Of a stretch of 64,000 nt of DNA, positions 10,611 to 20,221 are shown piece after piece; positions within the stretch are counted from its first letter, which is position 1, and every line of letters begins with the position of its first letter. Both the position numbers and the translations under genes were made by a program. Origin of the DNA: an uncultured Alistipes sp. (lineage in GTDB: Bacteria > Bacteroidota > Bacteroidia > Bacteroidales > Rikenellaceae); assembly GCA_947623965.1 (NCBI GenBank), contig CANQIF010000012.1, positions 1 to 64,000 on the forward strand, in the 5' to 3' direction. Below the pieces are notes generated by a model. The model saw only the letters and a list, made by a program, of their open reading frames with translations. It had not been told where the DNA came from and made no database searches.

Positions 10611-12581
10611 ATTTTCCATCAGCTTTCCGTCCTTGGCGAGCACGATTGCGCCTTCGCTTTGCATCGTGCGCAGCAGCTCGGCAATCCGTTCCGGCCGGCC
10701 GCCGAACGAGGCGAGCAGCGTGCGGGGATCGGCCGGTTCCCGGCGAAGCGCTTCGAGGATCGCTGCGCGCAGCGCCCGGTCCTCCTCCCCGTTCTCGTTT
10801 CCGTTCTCGCGCAGCCTGGCCGCCCGCCGTTCGGCCAGGCAGAGGTCGCAGATGCCGCACGGGCGGCTCTCCTCGGCGCCGAAGTAGCGTTCGATCACCT
10901 CGCTGCGGCACTCCGTTTCGTTCGTGGCATAGCGCAGCATCCCCTCGAAACGTTCGTGCGTAAGCTCCTTGCGGCGCTGGTAGGTCTCGGGGGCGATGTA
11001 GAGGTCGGCCCGCGGCAGCCGCTCCTCGTTGAAGTAGAGGATGGGCGAGGCGTTGGCGGGAATGTAGCGGATCACGCGCAGCTGCCACAGCCGGCGCAGC
11101 AGCTCGCGGACCCGTTCGACCGTGTAGCCGCTCCAGGTGGCGATCTGCTGTTCGTCGATCGGCCGGAAGTCGGTGAAGACGCCGTTGTAGAGCCGCAGCA
11201 GCACCCGGATGAAGGGGTCGAGCTCGTCGCGCCGCAGCCGCAGCCGGTAGAGCTCGTCGCGGCTGACGGTGAAAAGAATGCGCGCCGGATGCTCGCGGGC
11301 GTCGGTCAGGGTCAGATAGCCGTTGAGCTGCAGCAGCTTGATGGCGCACGATACGCTCCCTTCGTAGAGATGTTCGCGGGCGCAGAAGTCATAGATGTTG
11401 AAGAGAAACGAGGCGCCGTCGCCGTCGCCGACGGCCACCTGCAGGTAGGAACAGAGTTTTTCGTAAATGTCCTTGACCCGTTCGAGGGGCGGAAACTCCT
11501 GCTCGAAGCTGCGGACGATGCGGTCGGCGTCGTCGGGGGCGACCAGCAGCAGGGCGTATGCCCGTTTCCCGTCGCGGCCTGCGCGGCCCGCCTCCTGGTA
11601 GTAGCTTTCGAGCGAGTCGCACATCGTGTAGTGGACGACGAACCGGACGTCGCTCTTGTCGATGCCCATCCCGAAGGCGTTCGTCGCGACCATGATCCGT
11701 ACCCGGTTTGCCAGCCAGGCCTCCTGACGGGCCGAACGCTCCTCGTAGCGGAGGCCGCCGTGGTAGGCGGCGGCCGTCTCGCCCTCCGAGCGCAGCCATT
11801 CGGCCAGCTGCTCGGTCGCTTCGCGCGTGCGGACGTAGACGATGCCCGAGCCGGCGACGCCATGCACGAGGCGTAGCAGCTGGCTCTCCTTGTCCTCGGT
11901 GTGGCGGACGCTGAAAGAGAGGTTGGGCCGGGCGAAGCTGCTGCGGAGCAGGTGCGGCTCGGCGAAGCGGAGCTGTTCCATAATGTCCGCCGCGACCCGG
12001 GCGGTGGCCGAGGCGGTCAGCGCCAGCACGGGGACCTCGGGCAGCAGCTTGCGCAGCTCGGCGATGCGCAGGTAGGCGGGGCGGAAGTCGTAGCCCCACT
12101 GCGAGATGCAGTGAGCCTCATCGACGGCCAGCAGCGAGACGGGCATCCGCGCCGCGCGGGCGCGGAAGAGCTCCGTGGCGAGCCGTTCGGGTGCGACGTA
12201 GAGGAATTTCGTGTCGCCGTAGACGCAGTTGTCGAGGGCGATGTCGATCTGACGGGGCGAGAGCCCCGAGTGGATCGCCACGGCGCGGATGCCCTGACGC
12301 CGCAACCGGTCGACCTGGTCTTTCATCAGGGCGATGAGCGGCGTCACGACGATGCACAACCCGTCGCGCATCATCGTCGGGAGCTGGTAGGTGAGCGACT
12401 TGCCGCCGCCCGTCGGCATCAGGGCCAGCGTGTCGCGCCCCGCCAGCACGGCACGGACGATCTCGCCCTGCATCGGGCGGAGCGTGTCGAACCCCCAGTA
12501 GCGGCGAAGGGTCTCGCGAAGCAGGGTGTCCGTGTCGCGTGCGTCGCGGGTATCGCGTGTGTTGCGGTCGTGCGGTTCCAT
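10581..12581 (-). CDS. recQ: RecQ family ATP-dependent DNA helicase
   Basis: LMPTGGGKSLTYQLP, DEAHCISQWGYDFRP, QEAGRAGRDG; start placed just downstream of the promoter. Confidence 0.95.
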   Translation of the reverse strand: MEPHDRNTRDTRDARDTDTLLRETLRRYWGFDTLRPMQGEIVRAVLAGRDTLALMPTGGGKSLTYQLPTMMRDGLCIVVTPLIALMKDQVDRLRRQGIRAVAIHSGLSPRQIDIALDNCVYGDTKFLYVAPERLATELFRARAARMPVSLLAVDEAHCISQWGYDFRPAYLRIAELRKLLPEVPVLALTASATARVAADIMEQLRFAEPHLLRSSFARPNLSFSVRHTEDKESQLLRLVHGVAGSGIVYVRTREATEQLAEWLRSEGETAAAYHGGLRYEERSARQEAWLANRVRIMVATNAFGMGIDKSDVRFVVHYTMCDSLESYYQEAGRAGRDGKRAYALLLVAPDDADRIVRSFEQEFPPLERVKDIYEKLCSYLQVAVGDGDGASFLFNIYDFCAREHLYEGSVSCAIKLLQLNGYLTLTDAREHPARILFTVSRDELYRLRLRRDELDPFIRVLLRLYNGVFTDFRPIDEQQIATWSGYTVERVRELLRRLWQLRVIRYIPANASPILYFNEERLPRADLYIAPETYQRRKELTHERFEGMLRYATNETECRSEVIERYFGAEESRPCGICDLCLAERRAARLRENGNENGEEDRALRAAILEALRREPADPRTLLASFGGRPERIAELLRTMQSEGAIVLAKDGKLMENSSFKIQNSE

Positions 12582-12586
12582 CCCTG

Positions 12587-12618
12587 CAAAGATACGAAAG
12601 CCGAGGGCAAAAGGCAAA
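12587..12618 (-). promoter_or_regulatory. recQ promoter
   Basis: Reverse strand TTTG-20 nt-TATCTTTG. Confidence 0.75.
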
Positions 12619-12649
12619 CGGAGGTTACCTTTTCTATTGCACAGCAATT

Positions 12650-13080
12650 GGTGGGCCGCAGTTCATTTTGCATTTCGGCCTTGCAAAGGCCGTGCGGGCC
12701 GCAGCCTGGGGGCGGCGGAGGCCCGCAGTTCGTACCCGAACTTGCGTGCGCTCCGCAGGCTGCAGCCCGAATGGTAATTTTGAATCTTGAATTCTGAATT
12801 TGCGGCTCCGCAGGGAGCCGCCGCAGCCCGCAGCCGCCCCCGGGCGGAGGGCTGCTCCTTATGGTCGCAGGCCCGTCCGCTCGGCTGCGGGCTGGTCTCG
12901 AGTTCGGGCCGGTCCGGTAGGACCGAGCGGGCCGCAGCTTCGCCCCGCGAAGGCCCGCAACTCCTTGCAGTCGTGTGCGCGCTCCGCAGGCTGCGTCCTG
13001 AATCGGTAATTTTGAATTTTGAATTTTGAATCTTGAATTTGCGGCTCCGCAGAAAGCCGCCGCAGCCCGCCCCGAAAAAT
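12650..13080. repeat. modular intergenic hairpin-repeat cluster
   Basis: Same modules as the other clusters. Confidence 0.88.
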
Positions 13081-13092
13081 CGCATCCGTCCG

Positions 13093-13124
13093 TTTGCTTT
13101 TGCGCGCGTTTTTTCGTACCTTTG
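13093..13124 (+). promoter_or_regulatory. promoter of the PqqD-like gene
   Basis: TTTG-20 nt-TACCTTTG, 7 nt before ATG. Confidence 0.75.
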
Positions 13125-13131
13125 CACCCGT

Positions 13132-13401
13132 ATGAAAATTCGACCCGAATACACGGTCCGCGAAATGGCGGGCGAGTATCTGATCGTCATGCCGGGGCGC
13201 TACGGCGCCGATCTTACGCGTGTCATCGCGATCAACGCCTCGTCGCTCTACCTTTGGGAGGAGCTGCGGGAGCGGGAGTTCGGCACGGAGGATGCAGCGC
13301 GTCTGTTGATCGAACGCTACGGGATCGACGCCGAAACGGCCCGCCGGGATGCCGAGGCCTGGGCCGGCCGCCTCGTCGCGTGCGGCGTGGCCGAGCCCTG
13401 A
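13132..13401 (+). CDS. PqqD-family (RRE-like) stand-alone protein
   Basis: REMAGEYLIVMPGRYGADLTRVIAINASSLYLWEEL...DAARLLIERYGIDAETARRDAEAWAGRLVACGV. Confidence 0.8.
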   Translation: MKIRPEYTVREMAGEYLIVMPGRYGADLTRVIAINASSLYLWEELREREFGTEDAARLLIERYGIDAETARRDAEAWAGRLVACGVAEP

Positions 13402-13503
13402 CGGAACCCCCGCTGCCGGATCGCTGTTCCGATCGCTGCCGCTGGTGCTGTGTGCCGTCCGGCCGTGTACCCGATGGCTTGTCGGATCGTTCATACGCAG
13501 CGA

Positions 13504-14070
13504 ATGGAAAAACGAACCATGAAATCGCGCAGAATCATCGCCTCTTTCTTTTTCGTCGTCTATGTCTGGGCGGCGATCGGGGCGTTGTGCAGTTCGCTGA
13601 CCTGCTCCTGCGCGGCGGTGCACGGCCGCGATGCGCTTTGCGCCCGCCATGCCCAGGAAGCCCCCTGCGCCCGCCATTTGCGCGAAAACCCCTGCGCCTT
13701 GCCGGAATCTCCCTGCACCTGCGCTTCGTGCGAGGCTCATGCCCAGGCGCAGGATCAAGCCCAACCGCAGGCCCCGACAACCGCCGGCACGGCCTATTCG
13801 GCCCCCTGTTGCAACCATCTCCACGCCCTCTACGAAACGCTCTACACCCGCTGCTGCGACGGCGAGCGTTGTCGTCAGCATCTCTCCTACAAGCTCCTTT
13901 CCTACAAGCTTCTTGCGGAGAAACTCTTCGCGGCGGGCCTCGCCGATCCGGCTGCCTGGCGGCCCGAGGCGCCCGAACCGACCCCCGTGCACTGCGACCG
14001 CACGATCCCGCCGCTCCGGCGGGGATACTCGCGGCTTGCGGGGCTGCGCGCCCCACCCGTTACGGCCTGA
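13504..14070 (+). CDS. Cys/His-rich putative secreted or membrane-anchored protein
   Basis: N-terminal hydrophobic segment; 15 Cys including CSCAAVHG, CCNHLH, CCDGERC; upstream of TonB receptor. Confidence 0.65.
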   Translation: MEKRTMKSRRIIASFFFVVYVWAAIGALCSSLTCSCAAVHGRDALCARHAQEAPCARHLRENPCALPESPCTCASCEAHAQAQDQAQPQAPTTAGTAYSAPCCNHLHALYETLYTRCCDGERCRQHLSYKLLSYKLLAEKLFAAGLADPAAWRPEAPEPTPVHCDRTIPPLRRGYSRLAGLRAPPVTA

Positions 14071-14146
14071 CTTCGATCGTAGGCTGCGACCCGCCGTGTG
14101 CGGTCGGCAGCCGCTGAAAGTTTAACCGTAATTAAGTGGAAACCGA

Positions 14147-16513
14147 ATGAAAATCAAACTGTCAATCTGTTTTCTCGTCCTGCTCGGCTGCGCGGCGAAC
14201 GCCGCGGCGCAGGATCTGCGCGCGAAGGTCTGCGACCGGGAAGGGCAGCCGCTCATCGGCGCCGCGGTCTACTGGGCCGAGACGAATGTCGGCGGCAGCG
14301 CCGATGCCGAAGGCGGCGTGCAGCTGCACCGCGTCAAGGGCTACGACCGGCTGGTCGCCTCCTACCTCGGCTATACGAACGACACGATCCGCGTGCCGGC
14401 CGGCGTCGAACGCATCGACTTCGCCCTCGAACCCGAAGGGGTCTCGGTGGATGAGGTGGTGATCGAAGGCCGCCAGAGCGGCAACTACGTCAAGAGCGAA
14501 GGGCTCGTCAAAAGCGAGATGATCTCCTTCGCGGGCCTTTGCAAGATGGCTTGCTGCAACCTGGCCGAGTCGTTCGAAAATTCGGCCTCGGTGACGGTGG
14601 GGTACAGCGACGCCATTTCGGGCGCCCGTCAGATCAAGATGCTCGGCCTGGCCGGCACCTACACCCAGATCCTCGACGAAAACCGCCCGATCATGCGCGG
14701 CCTCAGCGCCCCCTACGGCCTGAGCTACACGCCCGGCATGTGGCTCTCGTCGATCCAGGTCTCGAAGGGCGTCGCCTCCGTCACGGCGGGCCACGAGGCG
14801 ATCACGGGGCAGATCAACCTCGAACACCGCAAGCCCACCGACGAGGAGCGTCTCTTCGTCAACCTCTACCTCGACGACCAGCTACGCCCCGAGGTGAACC
14901 TCTCGTCGGCCTTCCCCGTCACGAAGGACAAGAAGCTCTCGTCGATCATCCTCTTCCACGGCTCGGCCGATACCGACGTCCGCGAAATGGACCACAACCA
15001 CGACCGCTTCTGCGACCAGCCCGAGACGAACCTCCTCTCGCTGGCCAACCGCTGGGTCTATGCCGCCGACAACGGCATCCAGATCCGCTGGGGCTTCAAG
15101 CTCCTGCAGGAGAACCGCCTGGGCGGCATGCTCGACTACAAGGACCGCGACGCGAACCGCGAGGCGATGGCCGACCGCTGGAACTGGAAGGAGGAGGGGC
15201 TCGCTATGCCGCTCTACGGTTCGCACATCCGCAACCGCGAGGCGGGGGCCTATCTCAAGATCGGTATGCCGGTCGGGGCGGCCGTCTACGACCCCGACGA
15301 GCAGGATGAGCTGCGCTCGAACCTGATTCTGGTCGCCGACTTCGACCACTACGGCGAGCAGGCCTATTTCGGCCTGAACGACTATGCCGGCACGGAGAAC
15401 GCCGTATCGCTGAACGTGGCCTACAACCACTACTTCACCTACCGCTCGTCGGTGATCGTCGGGCTGCAGGGTCACCACGCCTCGATCAACGAACGGCTGC
15501 TCAACGCCACCCCGTGGATCGAGGAACACGCCGCGACGGACTACCTCTTCGACCGGCGCGAGCAGGAGGCGGGCATCTATGCCGAGTACACCTACTCGAT
15601 CAAGGACAAGCTCTCGATCGTGGCGGGCATCCGCGGCGACTACAACGCCTTCTACGACAAGTCCTTCGTGACGCCGCGCGGCCATATCCGCTGGAACATC
15701 ACCCCGCGGACGGCGCTGCGCCTCTCGGCCGGTCTGGGCTACCGCTCGACCAACGTGCTGACGGACAACATCGGCATCCTGACGACGGGCCGCCACATCC
15801 TCTTCGAGGACGGGCGGCACACGGCGGCGGACTGGTTCGACCGCTTCGACCGGATGGAGAAGGCGCTGACGGCGGGCGGTTCGCTGACGCACACCTTCTC
15901 GCTGGCCGGCTCGGAGAATGCCACCCTCAGCTTCGACTACTTCCGCACGCAGTTCGACAACTCCGTGGTGGTGGATCAGGAGTGGGACCCCTCCTATATC
16001 AATATCTACAACACGGACGGCAAGTCCTACACGGACACCTACCAGGTCGACTTCTCGTGGACGCCCGCCGACCGGCTCGACATCTTCGCCACGTTCCGCT
16101 ACACGGACAGCCAGATGACGATCCGCCGCCCCGACGGCACGACCGCTTCGGTCGAGCGCCCGTTGGTGAACGCCTACAAGACGCTGCTCAACATCCAGTA
16201 TGCGACGAAGTTCCGCCGCTGGGTCTTCGATGCGACGGCCCAGCTCAACGGCCCGGCCCGCATCCCGACGCAGGACGGCGACCTGGCCCACGACGACAAG
16301 TCGCCCTCCTACCCGATGTTCTTCGCCCAGGTGACGCACAAGGTCGGCAAGTTCGACTTCTACGTCGGCTGCGAGAATATCGGCGACTACCGCCAGAAGG
16401 TCCCCATCCTGAACGCTTCGAATCCCTACTCGACGGCCTTCAACTCGATGAACATCTGGGGCCCGCTGATGGGACGCAAGTTCTACGTGGGTCTGCGGTT
16501 CAACCTCTATTGA
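14147..16513 (+). CDS. TonB-dependent receptor with carboxypeptidase-regulatory-like N-terminal domain
   Basis: Signal peptide, plug and beta-barrel sequence, C-terminal KFYVGLRFNLY. Confidence 0.93.
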   Translation: MKIKLSICFLVLLGCAANAAAQDLRAKVCDREGQPLIGAAVYWAETNVGGSADAEGGVQLHRVKGYDRLVASYLGYTNDTIRVPAGVERIDFALEPEGVSVDEVVIEGRQSGNYVKSEGLVKSEMISFAGLCKMACCNLAESFENSASVTVGYSDAISGARQIKMLGLAGTYTQILDENRPIMRGLSAPYGLSYTPGMWLSSIQVSKGVASVTAGHEAITGQINLEHRKPTDEERLFVNLYLDDQLRPEVNLSSAFPVTKDKKLSSIILFHGSADTDVREMDHNHDRFCDQPETNLLSLANRWVYAADNGIQIRWGFKLLQENRLGGMLDYKDRDANREAMADRWNWKEEGLAMPLYGSHIRNREAGAYLKIGMPVGAAVYDPDEQDELRSNLILVADFDHYGEQAYFGLNDYAGTENAVSLNVAYNHYFTYRSSVIVGLQGHHASINERLLNATPWIEEHAATDYLFDRREQEAGIYAEYTYSIKDKLSIVAGIRGDYNAFYDKSFVTPRGHIRWNITPRTALRLSAGLGYRSTNVLTDNIGILTTGRHILFEDGRHTAADWFDRFDRMEKALTAGGSLTHTFSLAGSENATLSFDYFRTQFDNSVVVDQEWDPSYINIYNTDGKSYTDTYQVDFSWTPADRLDIFATFRYTDSQMTIRRPDGTTASVERPLVNAYKTLLNIQYATKFRRWVFDATAQLNGPARIPTQDGDLAHDDKSPSYPMFFAQVTHKVGKFDFYVGCENIGDYRQKVPILNASNPYSTAFNSMNIWGPLMGRKFYVGLRFNLY

Positions 16514-16695
16514 CGGCGCACCGGCGGGGAGGCGTCCGGTGGGGTGTCCGTTGAGGTGCCCGGCGGGGTTCCCGATGAGGTGCCCGGCGGCGCGGGCGGG
16601 GCGGCTTTTCCCCGCCGCGGCGCGGAAGCAGCCCCGGACTGCGGCCGAAACGAATAAAAAAATTGAAAAAATAAACCATTAAACACTGCAACACG

Positions 16696-17016
16696 ATGAA
16701 AAAGTTTTTGGTAATCTGCCTGGCCCTCGTGATGGGTACGGGTATCTGCCTGGCACAGAAGCCGGCGAAGAAGGCACACAAGCAGCTGACGACGACCGTC
16801 TTCAGCACGGATCTCGACTGCCCGAACTGCGCCAAGAAGGTCGAGACGAACGTTCCGGCCCTCGGCAAGGGGATCGAGGATCTGCAGATCGACATCAAGA
16901 AGCGCGAGGTGACGGTCGTCTACGACGCGGCGAAGAACAACGACGCTACGATTCTCGAGGGCTTCCGCAAGCTGAACGTCAAGGCTTCGGTGAAGGAGAC
17001 GCAGAAGCAGAAATAG
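16696..17016 (+). CDS. secreted heavy-metal-associated (HMA) domain protein
   Basis: Signal peptide then DLDCPNCAKKVETNVPAL (CxxC). Confidence 0.88.
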   Translation: MKKFLVICLALVMGTGICLAQKPAKKAHKQLTTTVFSTDLDCPNCAKKVETNVPALGKGIEDLQIDIKKREVTVVYDAAKNNDATILEGFRKLNVKASVKETQKQK

Positions 17017-17083
17017 CCGGAACGGCGCGGGCGGTGCTTCGGCCTGCCCGCGCTTTCGTTTTTGTAGAAAAAACGTCGATACC

Positions 17084-18118
17084 ATGAAGATCGTCACCTT
17101 CGGCGAACTGATGCTGCGGCTGACGCCGCCCGCGTTCCGCCGATTCAACCAGACGGGCCGTTTCGAGGCCGGCTTCGGCGGCAGCGAAGCCAACGTCGCC
17201 GTCTCGCTGGCCAACTACGGCCTTGCGAGCGAGTTCGTCACCTGCCTGCCCGCCAACCGGATCGCCGATGCGGCCGTCGCCGATCTGCGCCGCTACGGCG
17301 TCGGCACGGACTTCGTCGTCCGCAAGGAGGGCCGCATAGGGCTCTATTATATGGAGGAGGCCGTTGCGATGCGTTCGTCGCAGGTGGTCTACGACCGGGG
17401 CAACTCGTCGTTCGATGCCCTGCAGCCCGGCGACATCGACTGGAACGCGGTCTTCGCCGATGCCGGCTGGTTCCACTGGTCGGGCATCTCGGCGGCCGTG
17501 AGCGCCGGCACGGCGGCCGTTTGCGCCGAGGCGATCGCCGCCGCGCGCCGTCGCGGGCTGGTGGTCTCGTGCGACATCAACTACCGCCGCAACCTCTGGA
17601 AATACGGCAAGACGGCCCGCGAGGTGCTGCCGCCGCTCCTGGCCGAGTGCGACATCGTCTTCGGCACCGAGCTGGAGTACCTCCAGGCGCTCGGGGTTCC
17701 GATGCCCGCCTTCAAGGCGTGCGACACGGCCTACGAGATGCCGATGGAGGGGTATGCGAAGGCGGCCGGGGAGGTGGCGCGGCTGCTGCCGAAGTGCCAT
17801 ACGATCGTCTTCGCGCTGCGCAACGTCCTCAATGCCCAGCACCACCTGCTGGGCGGCACGCTGTGGCACCGGGGGAAGATGTATGCGGCGCGGATCTACG
17901 ACATCGAAGGGGTCGTGGATTGCGTGGGCGTGGGGGATGCCTACAACAGCGGCATCATCTACGGAATGGTCCACGGGATGGAGATGCCGCGGGCGCTGGC
18001 GCTCGGCGCTGCGGCCTGCGCGCTGAAGAACACCGTCCCGGGCGACTACGCCCAGTTCCCGATCGAGGAGATCATGGCCGCCGCCGACGGCGCCACGAAC
18101 GGCCGGATCGCCAGGTAG
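17084..18118 (+). CDS. PfkB-family sugar kinase (2-keto-3-deoxygluconate kinase-like)
   Basis: MKIVTFGELMLRLTPP; FGGSEANVAVSLANYG; DCVGVGDAYNSGIIYG. Confidence 0.9.
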   Translation: MKIVTFGELMLRLTPPAFRRFNQTGRFEAGFGGSEANVAVSLANYGLASEFVTCLPANRIADAAVADLRRYGVGTDFVVRKEGRIGLYYMEEAVAMRSSQVVYDRGNSSFDALQPGDIDWNAVFADAGWFHWSGISAAVSAGTAAVCAEAIAAARRRGLVVSCDINYRRNLWKYGKTAREVLPPLLAECDIVFGTELEYLQALGVPMPAFKACDTAYEMPMEGYAKAAGEVARLLPKCHTIVFALRNVLNAQHHLLGGTLWHRGKMYAARIYDIEGVVDCVGVGDAYNSGIIYGMVHGMEMPRALALGAAACALKNTVPGDYAQFPIEEIMAAADGATNGRIAR

Positions 18119-18142
18119 GACGAACGGCGCGCATATCGCTGC

Positions 18143-18185
18143 GATCCCCCGCTCCTGTTTTTCGGGAGCGGGGGATCTCTTTTTA
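18143..18185 (+). terminator. Rho-independent terminator after the kinase
   Basis: GATCCCCCGCTCC...GGGAGCGGGGGATC followed by TTTTT. Confidence 0.88.
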
Positions 18186-18398
18186 AGGGCCGCAGCTGCC
18201 CGGAGGCCGGGGATTTGGCTGGGCAGTGGGGGCGGGGGGGGTGGTCCAGGTTCGAGCTCCGCCAGACGTTGCGGCGCCCGGAACGAATGCACCGAAGCTC
18301 CGTATGCTCCGGTTGCGGTTTGCCGCCGATCTGCCGATCTTGGTTTTTCGAAATTATTTGGCGATCTTTGCTCCGGCAACAGTCCGAAAAAGATGACG

Positions 18399-18430
18399 TT
18401 TGCATTTTCCGAATAAGTTTTTTACCTTTG
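18399..18430 (+). promoter_or_regulatory. promoter of the two-rSAM locus
   Basis: TTTG (18399-18402) - 20 nt - TACCTTTG (18423-18430). Confidence 0.75.
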
Positions 18431-18676
18431 CAGCGACATTTGGAAAGTGTAAGTTTATTCTTCTGTAACGAACTTAGGAAATTCGATGAGAGTGAAGAAT
18501 AGGCGGACATCTTTCGCGCCGTATCCATTTGTGGCATAAGGCGTGGGGACTGTTGCTTATTTTATACTCCGAGGTTTCCTAAGACCTGTTACAGTAAAAT
18601 AGGCTTTCAGCTCTGCGCTTTTCTTTTTTTTCTGCTTTTATCTTTCAGGGGCTGGAGAGACAAAAACGGTCTCCGT

Positions 18677-20026
18677 ATGGAACGCTTCGACTGCGAAACC
18701 GGCTTGCTGGGCGAATGCACGCTCTTTGCCTCGCAAGAAAGTGCGCTGCTGTTACAGTCTGCGACGGGGGCGACTTTGCTCGCTTCCCGGGAATTGGGAT
18801 CGCGTATTGTCCGTGGCGACCGGCGACCGGAGTTGCAGCGCGTGCTCTCCCTGCGCGGATTCGCCCTCGGTAATGAGCGGACCGCCGCCATCAAAACCGT
18901 CGATCCCCGTTTCTTTATGATCGATTTGACACGGGCCTGCAACAATCGCTGTACCTATTGTTTCCGGAAACTGCACCCGACGGAGCGTATCGGCGAAGCG
19001 ATGCTCGACGGCATCGTCGCAAAGATCGTTGCGCATTGCCGGGCCTGCGGGTTGCAGCGCATCGCCCTTCAGGCCTGGGGCGGGGAACCGCTGCTGGCCT
19101 GGGATTCGGTCCGCCGGATGCAGGATGCGCTGCACGATGCCGGAATCGAGGTGCGGATGCTGATCGAAACCAACGGTGTCTGCGTGACGCCCACCCTTGC
19201 CCGGGAGATGTACGCACGGGGCATCCTGTGCAGCGTGAGCATCGACGGTCCCGCCTTTATCCACGATCGCAACCGGTTGTCTCGGGATGGCGGTGGTTCG
19301 CATGCTGCGGCTATTCGGGGGTTCGAACGGTTGCGCGAAGCCGGTTACGGCCGCAAGGTCGGCGCCGTTTGCGTCGTAACGCAGGAGACGCTCTCCCACC
19401 TCCCGGAAGTCGTGGCCTATTTCGCCTCCGAACTGGGCCTTCCGCGCATCAAGATGAATGTCGTGAAGGAGAGCGCCCAGATGTCGGATAAATCGCTGTG
19501 CCTTACGCAAGATGACGTAGCCCGGTTTTGGCGGGCGCTGCTGGGTGAATTGGAGGCTGTCAACCGGCAGGGCATCTCGTTCGGCGAAAGCACCGTGATC
19601 GCCATGCTTCATAATCTGACGACGCATCGTCCGGTGAGCTTCTGCCATTCGCAAGGGTGTCAATCGGGTTACAGGATGCTCTCTTTCGGAATGGACGGCG
19701 GGGTTTATCCTTGCGATCTGACCGATTGTCCCGAGCTGCGGCTGGGCGATGTCCGTTCGTCCGAGGGACTGACCGCTATGGTGTCGCGCCAGACGTCGTC
19801 GCACCCGTTTCTGTGCATGTCTCTTCCGGCAGCGTGCGCGGACTGTCCGTGGCGGACGTTCTGCGGAGGCGGATGTACCTCGATGCGCCTGCATAATGGA
19901 GCCGGTGAACCCGATTGGTCCGACTGTGTCCGCAACCGGACGTTGTATCCGCTGCTGATAGAACTTATTCTCGATAAACCGCGTATCGTCTCTTCGCTTA
20001 CCGGAATGGAGGTGAAGATCACATAG
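18677..20026 (+). CDS. radical SAM/SPASM peptide maturase-like protein
   Basis: DLTRACNNRCTYCFRK (CxxxCxxC); C-terminal Cys-rich CHSQGC...CDLTDC...CADCPWRTFCGGGC. Confidence 0.9.
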   Translation: MERFDCETGLLGECTLFASQESALLLQSATGATLLASRELGSRIVRGDRRPELQRVLSLRGFALGNERTAAIKTVDPRFFMIDLTRACNNRCTYCFRKLHPTERIGEAMLDGIVAKIVAHCRACGLQRIALQAWGGEPLLAWDSVRRMQDALHDAGIEVRMLIETNGVCVTPTLAREMYARGILCSVSIDGPAFIHDRNRLSRDGGGSHAAAIRGFERLREAGYGRKVGAVCVVTQETLSHLPEVVAYFASELGLPRIKMNVVKESAQMSDKSLCLTQDDVARFWRALLGELEAVNRQGISFGESTVIAMLHNLTTHRPVSFCHSQGCQSGYRMLSFGMDGGVYPCDLTDCPELRLGDVRSSEGLTAMVSRQTSSHPFLCMSLPAACADCPWRTFCGGGCTSMRLHNGAGEPDWSDCVRNRTLYPLLIELILDKPRIVSSLTGMEVKIT

Positions 20027-20066
20027 ACAAACCCGATATTGGGCTAACTTCAAATTTAATGTAAAA

Positions 20067-20177
20067 ATGAAAAAACTGGAAAATTTGCAATCGGTGGATT
20101 TCGAGGAAGTCTCCGTGAAGTCGATGAACGACGCCTGGATTGTCGCAGGCTATGACAATTTTTGTGTAATCGCTTAA
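20067..20177 (+). CDS. candidate RiPP precursor peptide (36 aa) MKKLENLQSVDFEEVSVKSMNDAWIVAGYDNFCVIA
   Basis: Not in the ORF track; ATG 20067, TAA 20175-20177; MKKL-type start, between two rSAM genes, same strand. Confidence 0.72.
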   Translation: MKKLENLQSVDFEEVSVKSMNDAWIVAGYDNFCVIA

Positions 20178-20221
20178 TGGCTGTCGGCGGGCATTTCCGA
20201 TGCCCGCCGTTTTTTTATCCG

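Noticed and set aside
18486-18539. 17-aa ORF MRVKNRRTSFAPYPFVA after the rSAM promoter
   Set aside because: Could be a leader peptide, but has no Cys and no other support; kept only as a note.
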